DNA of 64,000 nt, taken from contig NZ_CP076855.1 in NCBI RefSeq assembly GCF_018987265.1, positions 342,181 through 406,180 of the forward strand, in the 5' to 3' direction. This document shows, piece after piece, positions 1 through 8,928 of the stretch (position 1 is its first letter; each line of letters opens with the position of its first letter). This DNA is from Rhizobium sp. WYJ-E13 (GTDB lineage Bacteria > Pseudomonadota > Alphaproteobacteria > Rhizobiales > Rhizobiaceae). The notes beneath the pieces were generated by a model. The model was not told the origin of the DNA, did no database searches, and saw only the letters and a list, made by a program, of their open reading frames with translations. The position numbers and the translations under genes were made by a program.

Positions 1-827
1 TTGGTGACGCCCTCACGCGCCATCCGGACGTAGGAAAAATTGCCTTCACAGGGAGTATCCCCGCTGCGCGCCGAATCATGGCAGGGGCAGCCGACACGAT
101 CAAAAGCTTGACGCTGGAACTTGGCGGCAACGATCCTGCAGTCATTCTCCCCGACCTCGATCTCACCGATGAAACGATGGATAGAATGGCCCGCGCCGTC
201 TTTCGTATGTCTGGTCAAATATGCATGGCGATCAAGCGGATCTATGTGCCCGCCAAGATTGAGGGCAGGTTCCTCGATCGCTTTTCCCGGTCTGTCGACC
301 GGATGGTGCTGGGGAACGGCTTGCGTGACGGGGTCACGATGGGGCCGCTGCACACTCGCAAGTCCCTCGATCGCGCGACCCGACTTGTCGCGGATGCCGA
401 AGCTGCGGGAGCCGAGGTCATTCGGCTCGGATCGATCGACCCCTCCGTCGCCGACGGGGGAGGCTATTTTATGCAGCCGACCGTCGTTACCTCGGTGTCG
501 GATGACGTCGAGCTCATCGTTGACGAGCAGTTCTGCCCTGCAATTCCTGTTTCGAAGTATACGGATATCGACGATGCGGTGGATCGGGCCAACCAGTCGG
601 TTTTTGCGCTCGGCGCTTCTATTTGGAGTGCCGATGTGGAGAGTGCGGCCAAGATAGCGCGTCGCTTCGAAGCAGGAACAGTTTTTGTGAATGCTCATGG
701 CACCGAGGCAGTTAACAGGCGGGCACCCTATGGCGGCATGAAGCAGAGCGGTATCGGTAGGAAGTCCGGCATCGAAGGTATTCTCGAGTATTCGGAAGCC
801 CAGACGCTGTCGACGTTCCTCGGATAA
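1..827 (+). CDS. Aldehyde dehydrogenase family protein, 3' part (start outside window)
   Basis: The frame is open from base 3 (GDALTRHPDVGKIAFTGS), so this is the C-terminal part of a longer protein; the internal ATG at 78 is not the start. The visible FTGS nucleotide-binding loop, the Glu of LELGGND and the Cys of MSGQICMA (family nucleophile in GQxC) are those of an active NAD(P)-dependent aldehyde dehydrogenase. It ends 93 bp before a vanillate-demethylase-type reductase and near a MarR regulator and a Liv-type importer. An aromatic aldehyde or a ring-cleavage semialdehyde is therefore a plausible substrate, but that is inference from context. Confidence 0.9.
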   Translation, partial: GDALTRHPDVGKIAFTGSIPAARRIMAGAADTIKSLTLELGGNDPAVILPDLDLTDETMDRMARAVFRMSGQICMAIKRIYVPAKIEGRFLDRFSRSVDRMVLGNGLRDGVTMGPLHTRKSLDRATRLVADAEAAGAEVIRLGSIDPSVADGGGYFMQPTVVTSVSDDVELIVDEQFCPAIPVSKYTDIDDAVDRANQSVFALGASIWSADVESAAKIARRFEAGTVFVNAHGTEAVNRRAPYGGMKQSGIGRKSGIEGILEYSEAQTLSTFLG

Positions 828-920
828 GGCAAAAACGTCGTTATTCAAACTGCGTTCAATGAAACAACCGCTGGAGAAGACCTTGCTTGGGCGCTCACGA
901 GCCGGGAGAATGATATAGAT

Positions 921-1892
921 ATGTCAAAAACAACAAGCGAAGCGGCGACACTGCGACTGAAGGTGACTTCGAAGCGGGAGATCGCTGTCGGAATACATCA
1001 GTTTGAACTGCGACACACGGAAGGGAAGGAACTCCCCGCGTTCACGCCAGGTTCCCACCTGACAGTCTCGCTGCCGAACGGCCAGAAGCGCCGGTATTCA
1101 ATCACGAATCCGCCAATTGAGCGCGAAAGATACGTTCTTGCGGTCAAGCGGGAAATCAATGGCCGCGGGGGGTCCGTAAGCCTCGTTGACGAAGTCGCAG
1201 AGGGCGATCACATCGATGTTTCTCCTCCTGCGAATAATTTCGAGATGTCGGCTCGCGAACCCAGGAGTTACCTTTTCGTCGCCGGAGGCATCGGGATAAC
1301 GCCGATACGATCGATGATCTACCATCTCCTGGCCCAGGGTAAGACGAACTTCCGCCTGTACTATTTCACCCGCTCTCCTGATCTCACTGCATTTCGTGAG
1401 GAATTTGCCGATCATCGCTTCAAAGGCAAGGTTGTCATCCATCACGACAACGGCGATCCGGAGCAGGCCTTCGATCTTTGGCCGATACTCGGCGAACCGA
1501 GAGGGGCGCACCTCTACTGCTGCGGTCCACAACCACTGATGAACGCCGTAAAGGACATGACAGGGTTCTGGTCTGATGACGCCCTGCACTTTGAAGACTT
1601 CGGGGCAGTGGCAACGGCCCGTGCTGACGATACCGCATTTACCATCCGCCTTGCCGCAAGCGGCGAGTGCTTCAATGTCGAGCCGGGAGTCTCTATTCTC
1701 GATACGCTGCGGCTCAATGGACATCGTGTCCCAAGCTCTTGCGAGAGCGGTACGTGCGGAACGTGTCGCGTGCGTTTCCTCGCTGGCGATCCGGAGCATC
1801 GCGACCTCGTTCTATCCGAGCAGGAGAAGAAGACGGAGATCATGGTGTGCGTTTCCAGGGCAAGATCCGACGAGATCGTCCTCGATATCTGA
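921..1892 (+). CDS. Phthalate/vanillate-type dioxygenase reductase (flavin, NAD, 2Fe-2S)
   Basis: A 323-residue electron-transfer protein of the phthalate dioxygenase reductase/VanB type that passes electrons from NAD(P)H to a Rieske oxygenase. In order: an N-terminal flavin barrel with RRYSITNPP (about residues 54-62), a nucleotide-binding domain starting at FVAGGIGITP (about 118-127), and a C-terminal plant-type ferredoxin domain with CESGTCGTC plus a distal Cys in MVCVSRA as 2Fe-2S ligands. The oxygenase partner is not in the window and may lie upstream. The start at 921 follows a GGGAGA Shine-Dalgarno about 12 nt away. It probably shares a transcript with the upstream aldehyde dehydrogenase. 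Confidence 0.9.
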   Translation: MSKTTSEAATLRLKVTSKREIAVGIHQFELRHTEGKELPAFTPGSHLTVSLPNGQKRRYSITNPPIERERYVLAVKREINGRGGSVSLVDEVAEGDHIDVSPPANNFEMSAREPRSYLFVAGGIGITPIRSMIYHLLAQGKTNFRLYYFTRSPDLTAFREEFADHRFKGKVVIHHDNGDPEQAFDLWPILGEPRGAHLYCCGPQPLMNAVKDMTGFWSDDALHFEDFGAVATARADDTAFTIRLAASGECFNVEPGVSILDTLRLNGHRVPSSCESGTCGTCRVRFLAGDPEHRDLVLSEQEKKTEIMVCVSRARSDEIVLDI

Positions 1893-1898
1893 CGAATT

Positions 1899-1914
1899 AC
1901 TTAGGTCACGAATT
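1899..1914. promoter_or_regulatory. Candidate MarR operator half-site
   Basis: ACTTAGG followed by TC and a degenerate right arm. The left arm is identical to one arm of the two sites found 5.4 and 5.7 kb away at 7291-7306 and 7562-7577. It lies about 80 bp before the marR start, which would suit autoregulation. Only one arm is good, so the call is weak. Confidence 0.3.
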
Positions 1915-1993
1915 ATCTGGATCGAAACTGGGTCCGAGGTTAAAGTAGGCAGCATTATCGGCGGAAAAAATCGAGAACCCAAAGAGGAATGGA

Positions 1994-2509
1994 ATGGACA
2001 GTAGCGAACACCTTCGAAACGGCAGTCCGGCGTCGCTGCCATTCGAGGAAAGTGTGGGATATCAGATCAGGCTGACCCACAGGCTGTTCCAGCGGAATCT
2101 CCAGCAAAAGATTGAGCCGTATGGGGTGACCCTTGGGCAATGGTACTTCCTTCGCGCGCTCTGGGATCAAGACGGACTTACGCAAAAGGAACTTTCGGTG
2201 GTCGTCGGGACCATGGAACCGACCACGCTTTCGGCGATTAAGTCGATGCTCGAGGCCGGGTTCGTGCGTCGGATTCGCAATCCCGAAGACAATCGCAAGA
2301 TGAACGTTTACCTCACTGATCGTGGCCATGCGCTCAAGCACGAACTGCTGCCGTTCGCCCGGGAGATTACTGAAGATTCCTTTGACGGTTTCTCCGCCAG
2401 GGAACGTGAGTCTCTTCTGACACTGGTCGGCCTCGTACAGGACAATCTCAGACGACGGCTTGGCGTTGAAAGCGGACCGGGTCAATCGGACATGGATCCG
2501 ACATTCTGA
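1994..2509 (+). CDS. MarR family transcriptional regulator
   Basis: A 171-residue winged-helix repressor of the MarR family. The sequence runs through the dimerisation helix (YQIRLTHRLFQRNL), the DNA-reading region (GLTQKELSVVVGTMEPTTLSAIKSMLEAGFVRR) and the wing RNPEDNRKMNVYLTDRG. The family commonly responds to aromatic ligands. It sits between a dioxygenase reductase gene and a convergent Liv-type importer, and repeated TTAGG-N2-CCTAA elements occur before the importer operon, so it is the likely local regulator of both. A GAGGA ribosome-binding site lies just before the chosen ATG. Ligand unknown. Confidence 0.9.
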   Translation: MDSSEHLRNGSPASLPFEESVGYQIRLTHRLFQRNLQQKIEPYGVTLGQWYFLRALWDQDGLTQKELSVVVGTMEPTTLSAIKSMLEAGFVRRIRNPEDNRKMNVYLTDRGHALKHELLPFAREITEDSFDGFSARERESLLTLVGLVQDNLRRRLGVESGPGQSDMDPTF

Positions 2510-2518
2510 AAATCTGTT

Positions 2519-3304
2519 CTATGAGATTGCTATCGTGAGTCTTGCAGCCATCCGGTCGCTGCGCTCTGAAGAAACAGATGCACCGGTTCCCACGCCAAGG
2601 TATCGTTCGGCGATATCCGGAGACTCTGCCAAGGTTGCCGCCAGGCCCGAAATGGAGATCGCGCCGTTTTCCAGGACATAGCCCCGGTCGGCGATGCTGA
2701 GCGCTTGCCGCGCGTTTTGCTCGGCAAGCAAGATCGAAATTCCCTGGTCGCGGAGTTTCTTGATCAACTCAAATATTTCCGCGACCAGAAGAGGCGCGAC
2801 GCCCAAAGAGGGCTCGTCCAGAACTAGAAGGCGCGGTTTCGACATAAGACCCCGCGCGATGGCAAGCATCTGCTGCTGCCCACCCGAGAAATTTCCTGCG
2901 ATATCGCTTAGTCGCGGCTTCAAGACCGGAAAGAGACGGAAGACGAATTCCATTCTCTCCTGCAATGCTGTTTGGTCGGTCGCCGCCAGGCTATGCGCCC
3001 CGAGCATCAGATTTTCCGAAACAGACATTCCGCTGAAGATTTGTCGCCCTTCAGGTACATGCGCGACTCCGAGGCGGAGGCGTTGTGCGGCCGTCATACC
3101 CGCGACAGATTTGCCATCAAGCAGGACGTCGCCACTTAGAGGTCTGACGATACCGGAGACGGTTTTGGCGATAGTGCTTTTTCCAGCTCCGTTGGCTCCC
3201 ACTAAAGTGACGATTTCACCTTCGTCCAGGTGAATGGATACCTGTTCAAGCACTGCGGTGCGCGCGTAGCCTAGCGAAACCTTCCGTAGTTCAAGCAACG
3301 GCAT
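2519..3304 (-). CDS. livF: Branched-chain-type ABC transporter ATPase, LivF-like
   Basis: A 261-residue ATPase subunit. It has Walker A GANGAGKST (about residues 36-44), the LivF-type stretch HVPEGRQIFSGMSVSENL, signature FSGGQQQMLAIARGL, Walker B LLVLDEPSLGVAP and the H-loop region ILLAEQNA, where Gln replaces the usual His, as is normal for LivF. It is the last gene of a five-component HAAT importer operon read leftward (binding protein, LivHM, LivG, LivF) and overlaps the end of livG by 14 bp. It ends 9 bp from the stop of the convergent marR gene. The substrate could be an aromatic acid rather than an amino acid, given the neighbours. Confidence 0.93.
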   Translation of the reverse strand: MPLLELRKVSLGYARTAVLEQVSIHLDEGEIVTLVGANGAGKSTIAKTVSGIVRPLSGDVLLDGKSVAGMTAAQRLRLGVAHVPEGRQIFSGMSVSENLMLGAHSLAATDQTALQERMEFVFRLFPVLKPRLSDIAGNFSGGQQQMLAIARGLMSKPRLLVLDEPSLGVAPLLVAEIFELIKKLRDQGISILLAEQNARQALSIADRGYVLENGAISISGLAATLAESPDIAERYLGVGTGASVSSERSDRMAARLTIAIS

Positions 3305-4103
3305 GTTCTTGCCTCCCCAAGTAGGCTCCTATCACCTTCGGGTCTTGCTGTACCTCCCCAGGCGAGCCTGCCGCGATCACCGAACCGGCATCAAGCACGA
3401 CGACGTGGTCGGCGACGTTCATGACCAGCGACATGTTGTGTTCCACCACCAGAACGGAAATGCCTGCAGTCCGTACAGCCCTTAGCAGCGTGGCAAGTTC
3501 TTCGGTTTCGCTGTCGTTGAGACCGGCTGCCGGCTCGTCCAGGCAAAGAAGCTTGGGCTGACCCATCAACGCTCTGATAACGTCGAGAAGCTTCTGATTG
3601 CCCATCGGCAGGTCTATAGCATGCATGTCAGCCAAGCGAGCCAACCCAACGAGGTCCAGCAACTCGATCGCCTTGCCGCGAAGGCGATGTTCTTCTCGAC
3701 GGCTCGACGGCGTCCAGAACATCTGACTGAAGCCGGAATGCCTAACCAGCCGATGCCGACCGACGAGCACGTTCTCAAGAACGGTCAGTCCGGGAAAAAC
3801 TCGTGCCGACTGAAATGTCCTTATCAGACCCAAATCGGCGATTTTCGTAGCGCTGCGGCCGCGAATATCTATCCCATCATACCGTACCTCGCCGGCGTCG
3901 CTCGGAAAAATGTTGGTCAGCAGATTGAAAACCGTGGTCTTCCCGGCTCCGTTCGGACCAATCAAAGCCGTGATGGTTCCGGCAGGAACCACGAAGCTGA
4001 TGTTATCGGTTGCTTTCAAGCCGCCGAACCGCTTCGAGAGCCCTCGAACCTCGAGGATGTTTCCATTGGCTTGAGGGTAAATGCCTCGTCTATCGCCGGT
4101 CAT
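3291..4103 (-). CDS. livG: Branched-chain-type ABC transporter ATPase, LivG-like
   Basis: A LivG-type ATPase of about 270 residues with Walker A GPNGAGKTT, the LivG marker TFQSARVFPGLTVLENVLVGRH, a degenerate signature (LPMGNQKLLDVIRAL), Walker B LLCLDEPAAGLNDSE and H-loop VLVVEHNMSLVM. The ATG at 4103 is preferred over a GTG at 4115 because GGAG lies six bases before it. It overlaps the end of the permease gene by 14 bp, so it is translationally coupled to it. Confidence 0.92.
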   Translation of the reverse strand: MTGDRRGIYPQANGNILEVRGLSKRFGGLKATDNISFVVPAGTITALIGPNGAGKTTVFNLLTNIFPSDAGEVRYDGIDIRGRSATKIADLGLIRTFQSARVFPGLTVLENVLVGRHRLVRHSGFSQMFWTPSSRREEHRLRGKAIELLDLVGLARLADMHAIDLPMGNQKLLDVIRALMGQPKLLCLDEPAAGLNDSETEELATLLRAVRTAGISVLVVEHNMSLVMNVADHVVVLDAGSVIAAGSPGEVQQDPKVIGAYLGRQEHAVA

Positions 4104-6006
4104 TTGCAACTCCACTCAGCAGCGCTTTGCCGCGAAAGCCCACCTCGAAGAGCCTCGCGGCCCGGTTCAACGCATGTACGATCGAGCCGTAGATTCCTTG
4201 AGGTAGGTAAAGGAAGCATATGATCAGCAGCGTCCCGCTGAAGAATGTCTTGTAGATCGCCAGCGGCTGGAACAGGGTCGGAAGCAATGTCATCAAGATG
4301 CTGCCGAAAGCTGGTCCAACAAGAGTGCCTTCGCCTCCTATAACCAACATCGCAACCAGCTCCAATGACCTTGCGCTGCCGATCATCTCCGGAGCCAGGA
4401 AATTGAAAGAGAATGCCATCAGACTTCCCGACAGAGATGCCAGGGCCGCGCTGATCAGGAACACGACAAGTTTGTATCTGACAATGTTGATACCAAGTGC
4501 GCTTGCCGCCATCTGGTCGGTGCGGATAGCCTGAAGCGCCCGCCCGAAGCTCGAACGCAACGCTCCGAACAGAACGAAGAGGATGACAATGTTCACGCCG
4601 GCAACAAGGTAGTACATCCGCAGCGGGCTGCTGAAATCGATCGGCCCTATCGAGAAGCTCGGGATGCCAACCATTCCAGATGGGCCTCCGGTGATATCGA
4701 CGAGCCCGATGGCGAAGGAGTCAATCAGAAGGCCGAAGGCGAGAGTTGCCAGCGCAAGATACAGTCCTCGGAGCCTTAGCGTGACCAACGAGAGCACGAG
4801 CGCGCAGAGTAATGACAAGGCGATACCGACCAGAATGCCAAGTATCGGTTCTACTTCGTAGTTGATCGTCATATACCCGGCGACATAGCCACCAATAGCC
4901 ATGAACCCTGCCTGGCCGAGGCTAACTTGACCAGTATAGCCCATCAGCAGGTCCAGTCCGATCAACGCGATGAATATGATCGCGGCCATTGTCAGACTGG
5001 AAATGACTGTCAGATCGATCATCCAAGGCAGAGCGATGACGAATGCCACGCCGAATGCCGCCGCCGGCCACACGATCTGCGGAGCGAGCCGGGTGATGTG
5101 GTTCGTCACCCTATTGTCGTCCCGCACGTCCTGACGACGCACGACCCGGGAAGGGATGATTCCTGTGGGGGCATAGATCAGGACGACGAGGAGGATGAAT
5201 AGTGCGACGGCGCTGCTGAAGAGGGAGGATACGTATGCTGTTGCCAGTTGGGTGATGAGGCCGAGTAGAATTCCGCCCGCAATCGCGCCTGGGAATGATG
5301 AGACCCCGCCGATTACCACTGCGATGAATCCGGAGATGGTAAAAAGCGATCCGGAATTGAATTGCAACGTTGTCGTCGGCGCGACCACCACACCCGCGAC
5401 CGAAGCGATCATGGTCGCCAGTCCAAAGCTGAATATCGCCATCCGGGGGACGTCGATACCCACCAGCGTGGCGGCATTCTGGTGCTCCGCACAGGCACGC
5501 AGTGATCGGCCAAGTCGCGTTCTGTTGACCAGGAACCACAGGCAGAGGACGACGACGATCGCAGTGCCGAAGATCCAGAACGCCTGACTGGGGACATGGA
5601 TCTGTCCAAAACCGAATGGTTCTTCTCCTGTAAACGGTGGCAATGTGTAGGGCTGGCTTCCCCAAGCGACGAGCACGAACCCTTCGAGCATCGTGAGGAT
5701 GCCGACGGTCAGCATAAGAAGGTTGGCGTTGGAGAGTGAGCGTAAGGCGGGGACGAATGTGAAGGCACCGAGCAACGTTCCTGCCGCCGTGGTCGTCAGC
5801 ACGGCGGCGACAAGAGAAATCGCCAGAGGAAAGCCCAGAGACTGATTGAATGTATAACCGATCAGTGCACCGACGAGGGCGAAGCCGCCCTGGGCAAGGT
5901 TGATCGCACCTGTCACGCGGTGGATCAGAGAGAATCCGAGGGCGATCAGGGCATAGATCGTGCCGACCAGCAGGCCGCCAATGCATATCTGGAGAAACTC
6001 AGCCAT
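4090..6006 (-). CDS. Fused LivH-LivM ABC transporter permease
   Basis: A 638-residue membrane protein that joins the two permeases normally encoded by livH and livM. Residues about 1-290 are LivH-like (IYALIALGFSLIHRVTGAINLAQGGF, then the GIDVPRMAIFSFGLA loop). A linker rich in Arg/Asp (about 290-312) leads into a LivM-like half with LDLLMGYTGQVSLGQAGFMAIGGY and GLYLALATLAFGLLIDSF. Many hydrophobic segments are visible in each half. The start has AAGGA eight bases upstream. Such fusions are known among alphaproteobacterial HAAT importers. The junction is continuous, with no sign of a recent frameshift. Confidence 0.93.
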   Translation of the reverse strand: MAEFLQICIGGLLVGTIYALIALGFSLIHRVTGAINLAQGGFALVGALIGYTFNQSLGFPLAISLVAAVLTTTAAGTLLGAFTFVPALRSLSNANLLMLTVGILTMLEGFVLVAWGSQPYTLPPFTGEEPFGFGQIHVPSQAFWIFGTAIVVVLCLWFLVNRTRLGRSLRACAEHQNAATLVGIDVPRMAIFSFGLATMIASVAGVVVAPTTTLQFNSGSLFTISGFIAVVIGGVSSFPGAIAGGILLGLITQLATAYVSSLFSSAVALFILLVVLIYAPTGIIPSRVVRRQDVRDDNRVTNHITRLAPQIVWPAAAFGVAFVIALPWMIDLTVISSLTMAAIIFIALIGLDLLMGYTGQVSLGQAGFMAIGGYVAGYMTINYEVEPILGILVGIALSLLCALVLSLVTLRLRGLYLALATLAFGLLIDSFAIGLVDITGGPSGMVGIPSFSIGPIDFSSPLRMYYLVAGVNIVILFVLFGALRSSFGRALQAIRTDQMAASALGINIVRYKLVVFLISAALASLSGSLMAFSFNFLAPEMIGSARSLELVAMLVIGGEGTLVGPAFGSILMTLLPTLFQPLAIYKTFFSGTLLIICFLYLPQGIYGSIVHALNRAARLFEVGFRGKALLSGVANDRR

Positions 6007-6033
6007 TGGTGAGATCCTTTGATTTAAGGTTCA

Positions 6034-7215
6034 TTACTTGAGCGGGATGCCACCCAAGTCGCTAACCGCCTTCCAGTTCTTGATGCCCGGATCCCAAATG
6101 GTCACGACTACGTTTGATTTGTCGAGACCACGTTGCGGGTCCTTCTTAAAATCGTAGACTCCATTAATGCCGCCGATACCCTGCATGCTGTTGATATGGT
6201 CACGCAACTGCTCCGCGGACGCGCCTTCGGGAAGTTGACGTAGCGCTTCAGTCACGACAAGCGCCGGATCCCATGCAAACGTCGCGGAGCCGTCCGGAAC
6301 GAGGTTCGCGTCCTTAAATGACCGGAAGAACGCGTGCTTTGCCGTGACGGCCTGCTCTGATTGACCAAGGGTATTCGCTTCAAGCCACTGCGGCGCAGGA
6401 ATATAAAGCTCTTTCGGCATGAACGGCGCATATTGCGTCATCTGCGCGAAGGTCATGTTGCCGTCCGTGGTGCCAATAGGCTTGTCCAGTCCTGCGTCCC
6501 GAATAGCCTTGAGAACGGTTCCGACAGGGCCGCCTGTCGTCCAGACTATAACAGCGTCCGGATCAGCACCCTTAATTCTCTGGACTTGGGCCGAGGCGCT
6601 CACATCGGTGGGGTTGAACTTCGCGTCTTCAACGATGGACATGTCGGCATAGTCGCCCTTCCCAGCAAGTGAAGTGATGATCTTATAAGCATCCTGACCG
6701 GAAGCGTCGGTCGATGTGATCAGGCCGATCTTCTTCCAGCCACGCTCACCAAAATAACGCAGCAATGCTTCACTCAGTCCAACCGTCGAAACGCTGGAGC
6801 TAAAAACGAAACCTCCCGTCTGAGGCCGAAGGGCCGGGGACAAACAGTACATTACCGGACCCTTCTTGACCAATGGTGCCATCGCATTGCAAATGCCGGC
6901 CAAGGTGGAGCCTATGATTACTGGCGGGCTTGCGGCCTTGATCTTGTTTGTAAGCTGAACCGCAGTCTGCGGATTTGACTGGTCGTCGTGAAAGACGAAT
7001 TTAAGGGGCTTTCCATGTATGCCCCCGCTTTCCGAAACAAGTTTCTCATAGAGCATGAAGGCTTCTTGCTCGGCCTTGCCGAGAAAGGATGCTCCCCCGG
7101 TCAGCGGAAGGACAACATCGATCTCGAATGCGTCGGACGCCCGCGCTTGACCCGTTGAAAGACAGTGCACGGCGATGATGGCAAATCCAGCGATTCGCAA
7201 CAGCTTGGCGATCAT
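6034..7215 (-). CDS. HAAT-family ABC transporter substrate-binding protein (LivK-like)
   Basis: A periplasmic binding protein of about 393 residues. The start at 7215 is chosen over an ATG further upstream because GGGGAGG lies just before it and a clean signal peptide follows (MIAKLLRIAGFAIIAVHCLS, cleavage likely after ARA). The mature part begins with FEIDVVLPLTGGASFLGKAEQEAF and has the two-lobe periplasmic-binding layout (PPVIIGSTLAGICNAMAPL, KIGLITSTDASGQDAYK, WDPALVVTEALRQL). It is the first gene of the importer operon, after a promoter with an operator-like dyad. HAAT proteins of this length bind branched-chain amino acids, amides or aromatic acids; the aromatic context suggests the last. 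Confidence 0.92.
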   Translation of the reverse strand: MIAKLLRIAGFAIIAVHCLSTGQARASDAFEIDVVLPLTGGASFLGKAEQEAFMLYEKLVSESGGIHGKPLKFVFHDDQSNPQTAVQLTNKIKAASPPVIIGSTLAGICNAMAPLVKKGPVMYCLSPALRPQTGGFVFSSSVSTVGLSEALLRYFGERGWKKIGLITSTDASGQDAYKIITSLAGKGDYADMSIVEDAKFNPTDVSASAQVQRIKGADPDAVIVWTTGGPVGTVLKAIRDAGLDKPIGTTDGNMTFAQMTQYAPFMPKELYIPAPQWLEANTLGQSEQAVTAKHAFFRSFKDANLVPDGSATFAWDPALVVTEALRQLPEGASAEQLRDHINSMQGIGGINGVYDFKKDPQRGLDKSNVVVTIWDPGIKNWKAVSDLGGIPLK

Positions 7216-7290
7216 TAATGGTCCTCCCCTTTTCTTGTGAGTGACCTCCCCATAGCCTCCTCGCCTGGAACAGATCACGAAGCCAAAAAT

Positions 7291-7339
7291 ACTTAGGCTT
7301 CTAATTGATGCATTATGACGAGGTTTTGATTGATGTCGA
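7291..7339 (-). promoter_or_regulatory. Promoter of the Liv-type importer operon with overlapping operator dyad
   Basis: Reading leftward, TCGACA (7334-7339) and CATAAT (7312-7317) are separated by 16 bp, each five of six to the sigma-70 consensus. A dyad ACTTAGG-CT-TCTAATT (plus strand 7291-7306) lies just downstream of the -10, where a bound repressor would cover the transcription start. The start codon of the binding-protein gene is about 76 bp further on. The nearby MarR protein is the obvious candidate to bind here. Confidence 0.55.
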
Positions 7340-7561
7340 GGAAAAAAATGCAGAAGTCAGCAACTCGACCTGAAACTGGAAAATTGAACGTTTCACTCCA
7401 GCGGATGGTGGGACGAAGCGGAGGGGATATCCATGTGTTTGCCGGCTTTTAAGCCTAACAACCACCGCGTGCCAATGGTTAAAACATCAATTTCTGGCTT
7501 GCCGTCCCAACGCGGCGCACCAAACGGCATCAGGGCGAATTCGAGCTTGAATACGCCATTA

Positions 7562-7577
7562 AGTTAGGAGCCTAAGT
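7562..7577. promoter_or_regulatory. Second TTAGG-N2-CCTAA operator-like dyad
   Basis: AGTTAGG-AG-CCTAAGT is a dyad matching in six of seven paired positions, and its reverse complement nearly repeats the site at 7291-7306. The centres are 271 bp apart. It may be a distal operator for looping, or it may serve a promoter not recognised here. Confidence 0.45.
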
Positions 7578-8064
7578 AAATGTGATTCTCCTTTCGAGTG
7601 CCGACGGAGGACATATCGCGAGGTTCCTACCCTGTAACGCGATGAGTTGGAATCTGCTTGCCGAGATCATCATCCATGAACTGCCGCCGCCGTAAGTCAC
7701 TGAAAATTCGTTCTCATTGTTGGAAAGCCTTTCGACCGCTTCCGAAAGTGGCCTCCGGAGGCCGAGCCTTTGCGACAAGGCAAAGCGCGGCAATCACGAT
7801 TGCAGGAAAAGTTCTCTCCTCTCAGGGCTTTCACCTTCTCAAGTCGCTCGTAACGATAACAGCATGCCTCGCTTCTCTTTAAACCGGTCAGACGGAAGTC
7901 CTTCGCCAGGCGCCGATGTTTCTGTGGAACGACAAGAAACCAAGCAGTATCCATCTGGGGATCCCAACGGCCCGGTCGCCTCTCATTGTGGGCAGTCGCG
8001 TGCTGTGAATGTTGTTTGTTACAAAGCCGTGCGACAGGCTCTGCGAAAATGGGGAAAACTTTCG
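7578..8064. other. Non-coding stretch, nothing recognised
   Basis: About 490 bp between the distal operator-like dyad and the end of the TauE-like gene. Open frames on both strands give compositionally odd translations with no domain or credible ribosome-binding site. No hairpin with a T tract was seen. Confidence 0.4.
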
Positions 8065-8835
8065 TTAGCGCAATACAATCATCCCGACGGCGACAAGCAT
8101 GACCAGCGCGGCAAAACAGCTGTTGAGGATCGATCGACGATGTTTGAGCACATGCACTGATCTGCATCCGCCAAACGCGCCCAAAGCGCCACCCGCGACG
8201 AAGGCTGCTGCCAGCGCCCAGTCGACAAGGCCAGACAGGGAATAGCTCAGCGCCGTCGTCATTCCGAAGGCCACGATCGCGACAAGCGAAGTGGCAACCG
8301 CGTTGATCGTTGCCATGCCGGTTGAGATCATCAACCCGGGAACGATCAGGAAACCGCCGCCAATGCCAAAGAAACCCGAGACGGCTCCGGTTCCGGCGCC
8401 CATGGCGAGGATCTTGGGCAGGTTACTCACCGAAAAAGGGGCGACGGGCTCGCACACCACGTTACGGCGCCGAAACATGGTAATGCTGACAAGGATCATC
8501 AAGCCGCCAAATAAGATCAACAAATGTCCGCCTTCAAGAGCCTTGCCGAGCGACGCACCGATCCACGCGCCAACGACACCAGTCACGCAATAGAGGCCGG
8601 CATATTTCCATCGGACGGTCCCGTGCCGCGCGTGCATCATCAGGCTGATAAACGCGTTTGCCGACACAGCGACGGCACTCGTTGCGATGGCCACATGAGC
8701 GTTTCCAACCCCCACCAGATGGACGAGCAAGGGTACGGCGAGGATCGAGCCGCCGCCTCCGAACAGACCGAGCGTAAAACCCACCACGCTTCCCGAAAAA
8801 GCGCCAAGAACATAGTGAAGCAAGTCGAGCGACAT
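8065..8835 (-). CDS. TauE/SafE family sulfite/organosulfur exporter-like membrane protein
   Basis: About 256 residues with many hydrophobic segments and the glycine-rich loops of the TauE/SafE (formerly DUF81) family: GFTLGLFGGGGSILAVPLLV near the N-terminus and VSGFFGIGGGFLIVPGLMI in the middle, the expected internal repeat. The ATG at 8835 is preferred to an upstream TTG at 8853. The family exports sulfite, sulfoacetate and other sulfur anions. It follows a metallo-beta-lactamase-fold protein and a desulfurase-like enzyme in the same direction, which supports a sulfur role, though the substrate is inferred. Confidence 0.88.
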   Translation of the reverse strand: MSLDLLHYVLGAFSGSVVGFTLGLFGGGGSILAVPLLVHLVGVGNAHVAIATSAVAVSANAFISLMMHARHGTVRWKYAGLYCVTGVVGAWIGASLGKALEGGHLLILFGGLMILVSITMFRRRNVVCEPVAPFSVSNLPKILAMGAGTGAVSGFFGIGGGFLIVPGLMISTGMATINAVATSLVAIVAFGMTTALSYSLSGLVDWALAAAFVAGGALGAFGGCRSVHVLKHRRSILNSCFAALVMLVAVGMIVLR

Positions 8836-8928
8836 CGCGAGAGACCTGGCCAATGAGCGAGTTCAACGTTACGTTCCGCGTATGGGCGAAGCGCGAGGGT
8901 CACAAATTCGGGGTCTGAATTGAGACCC

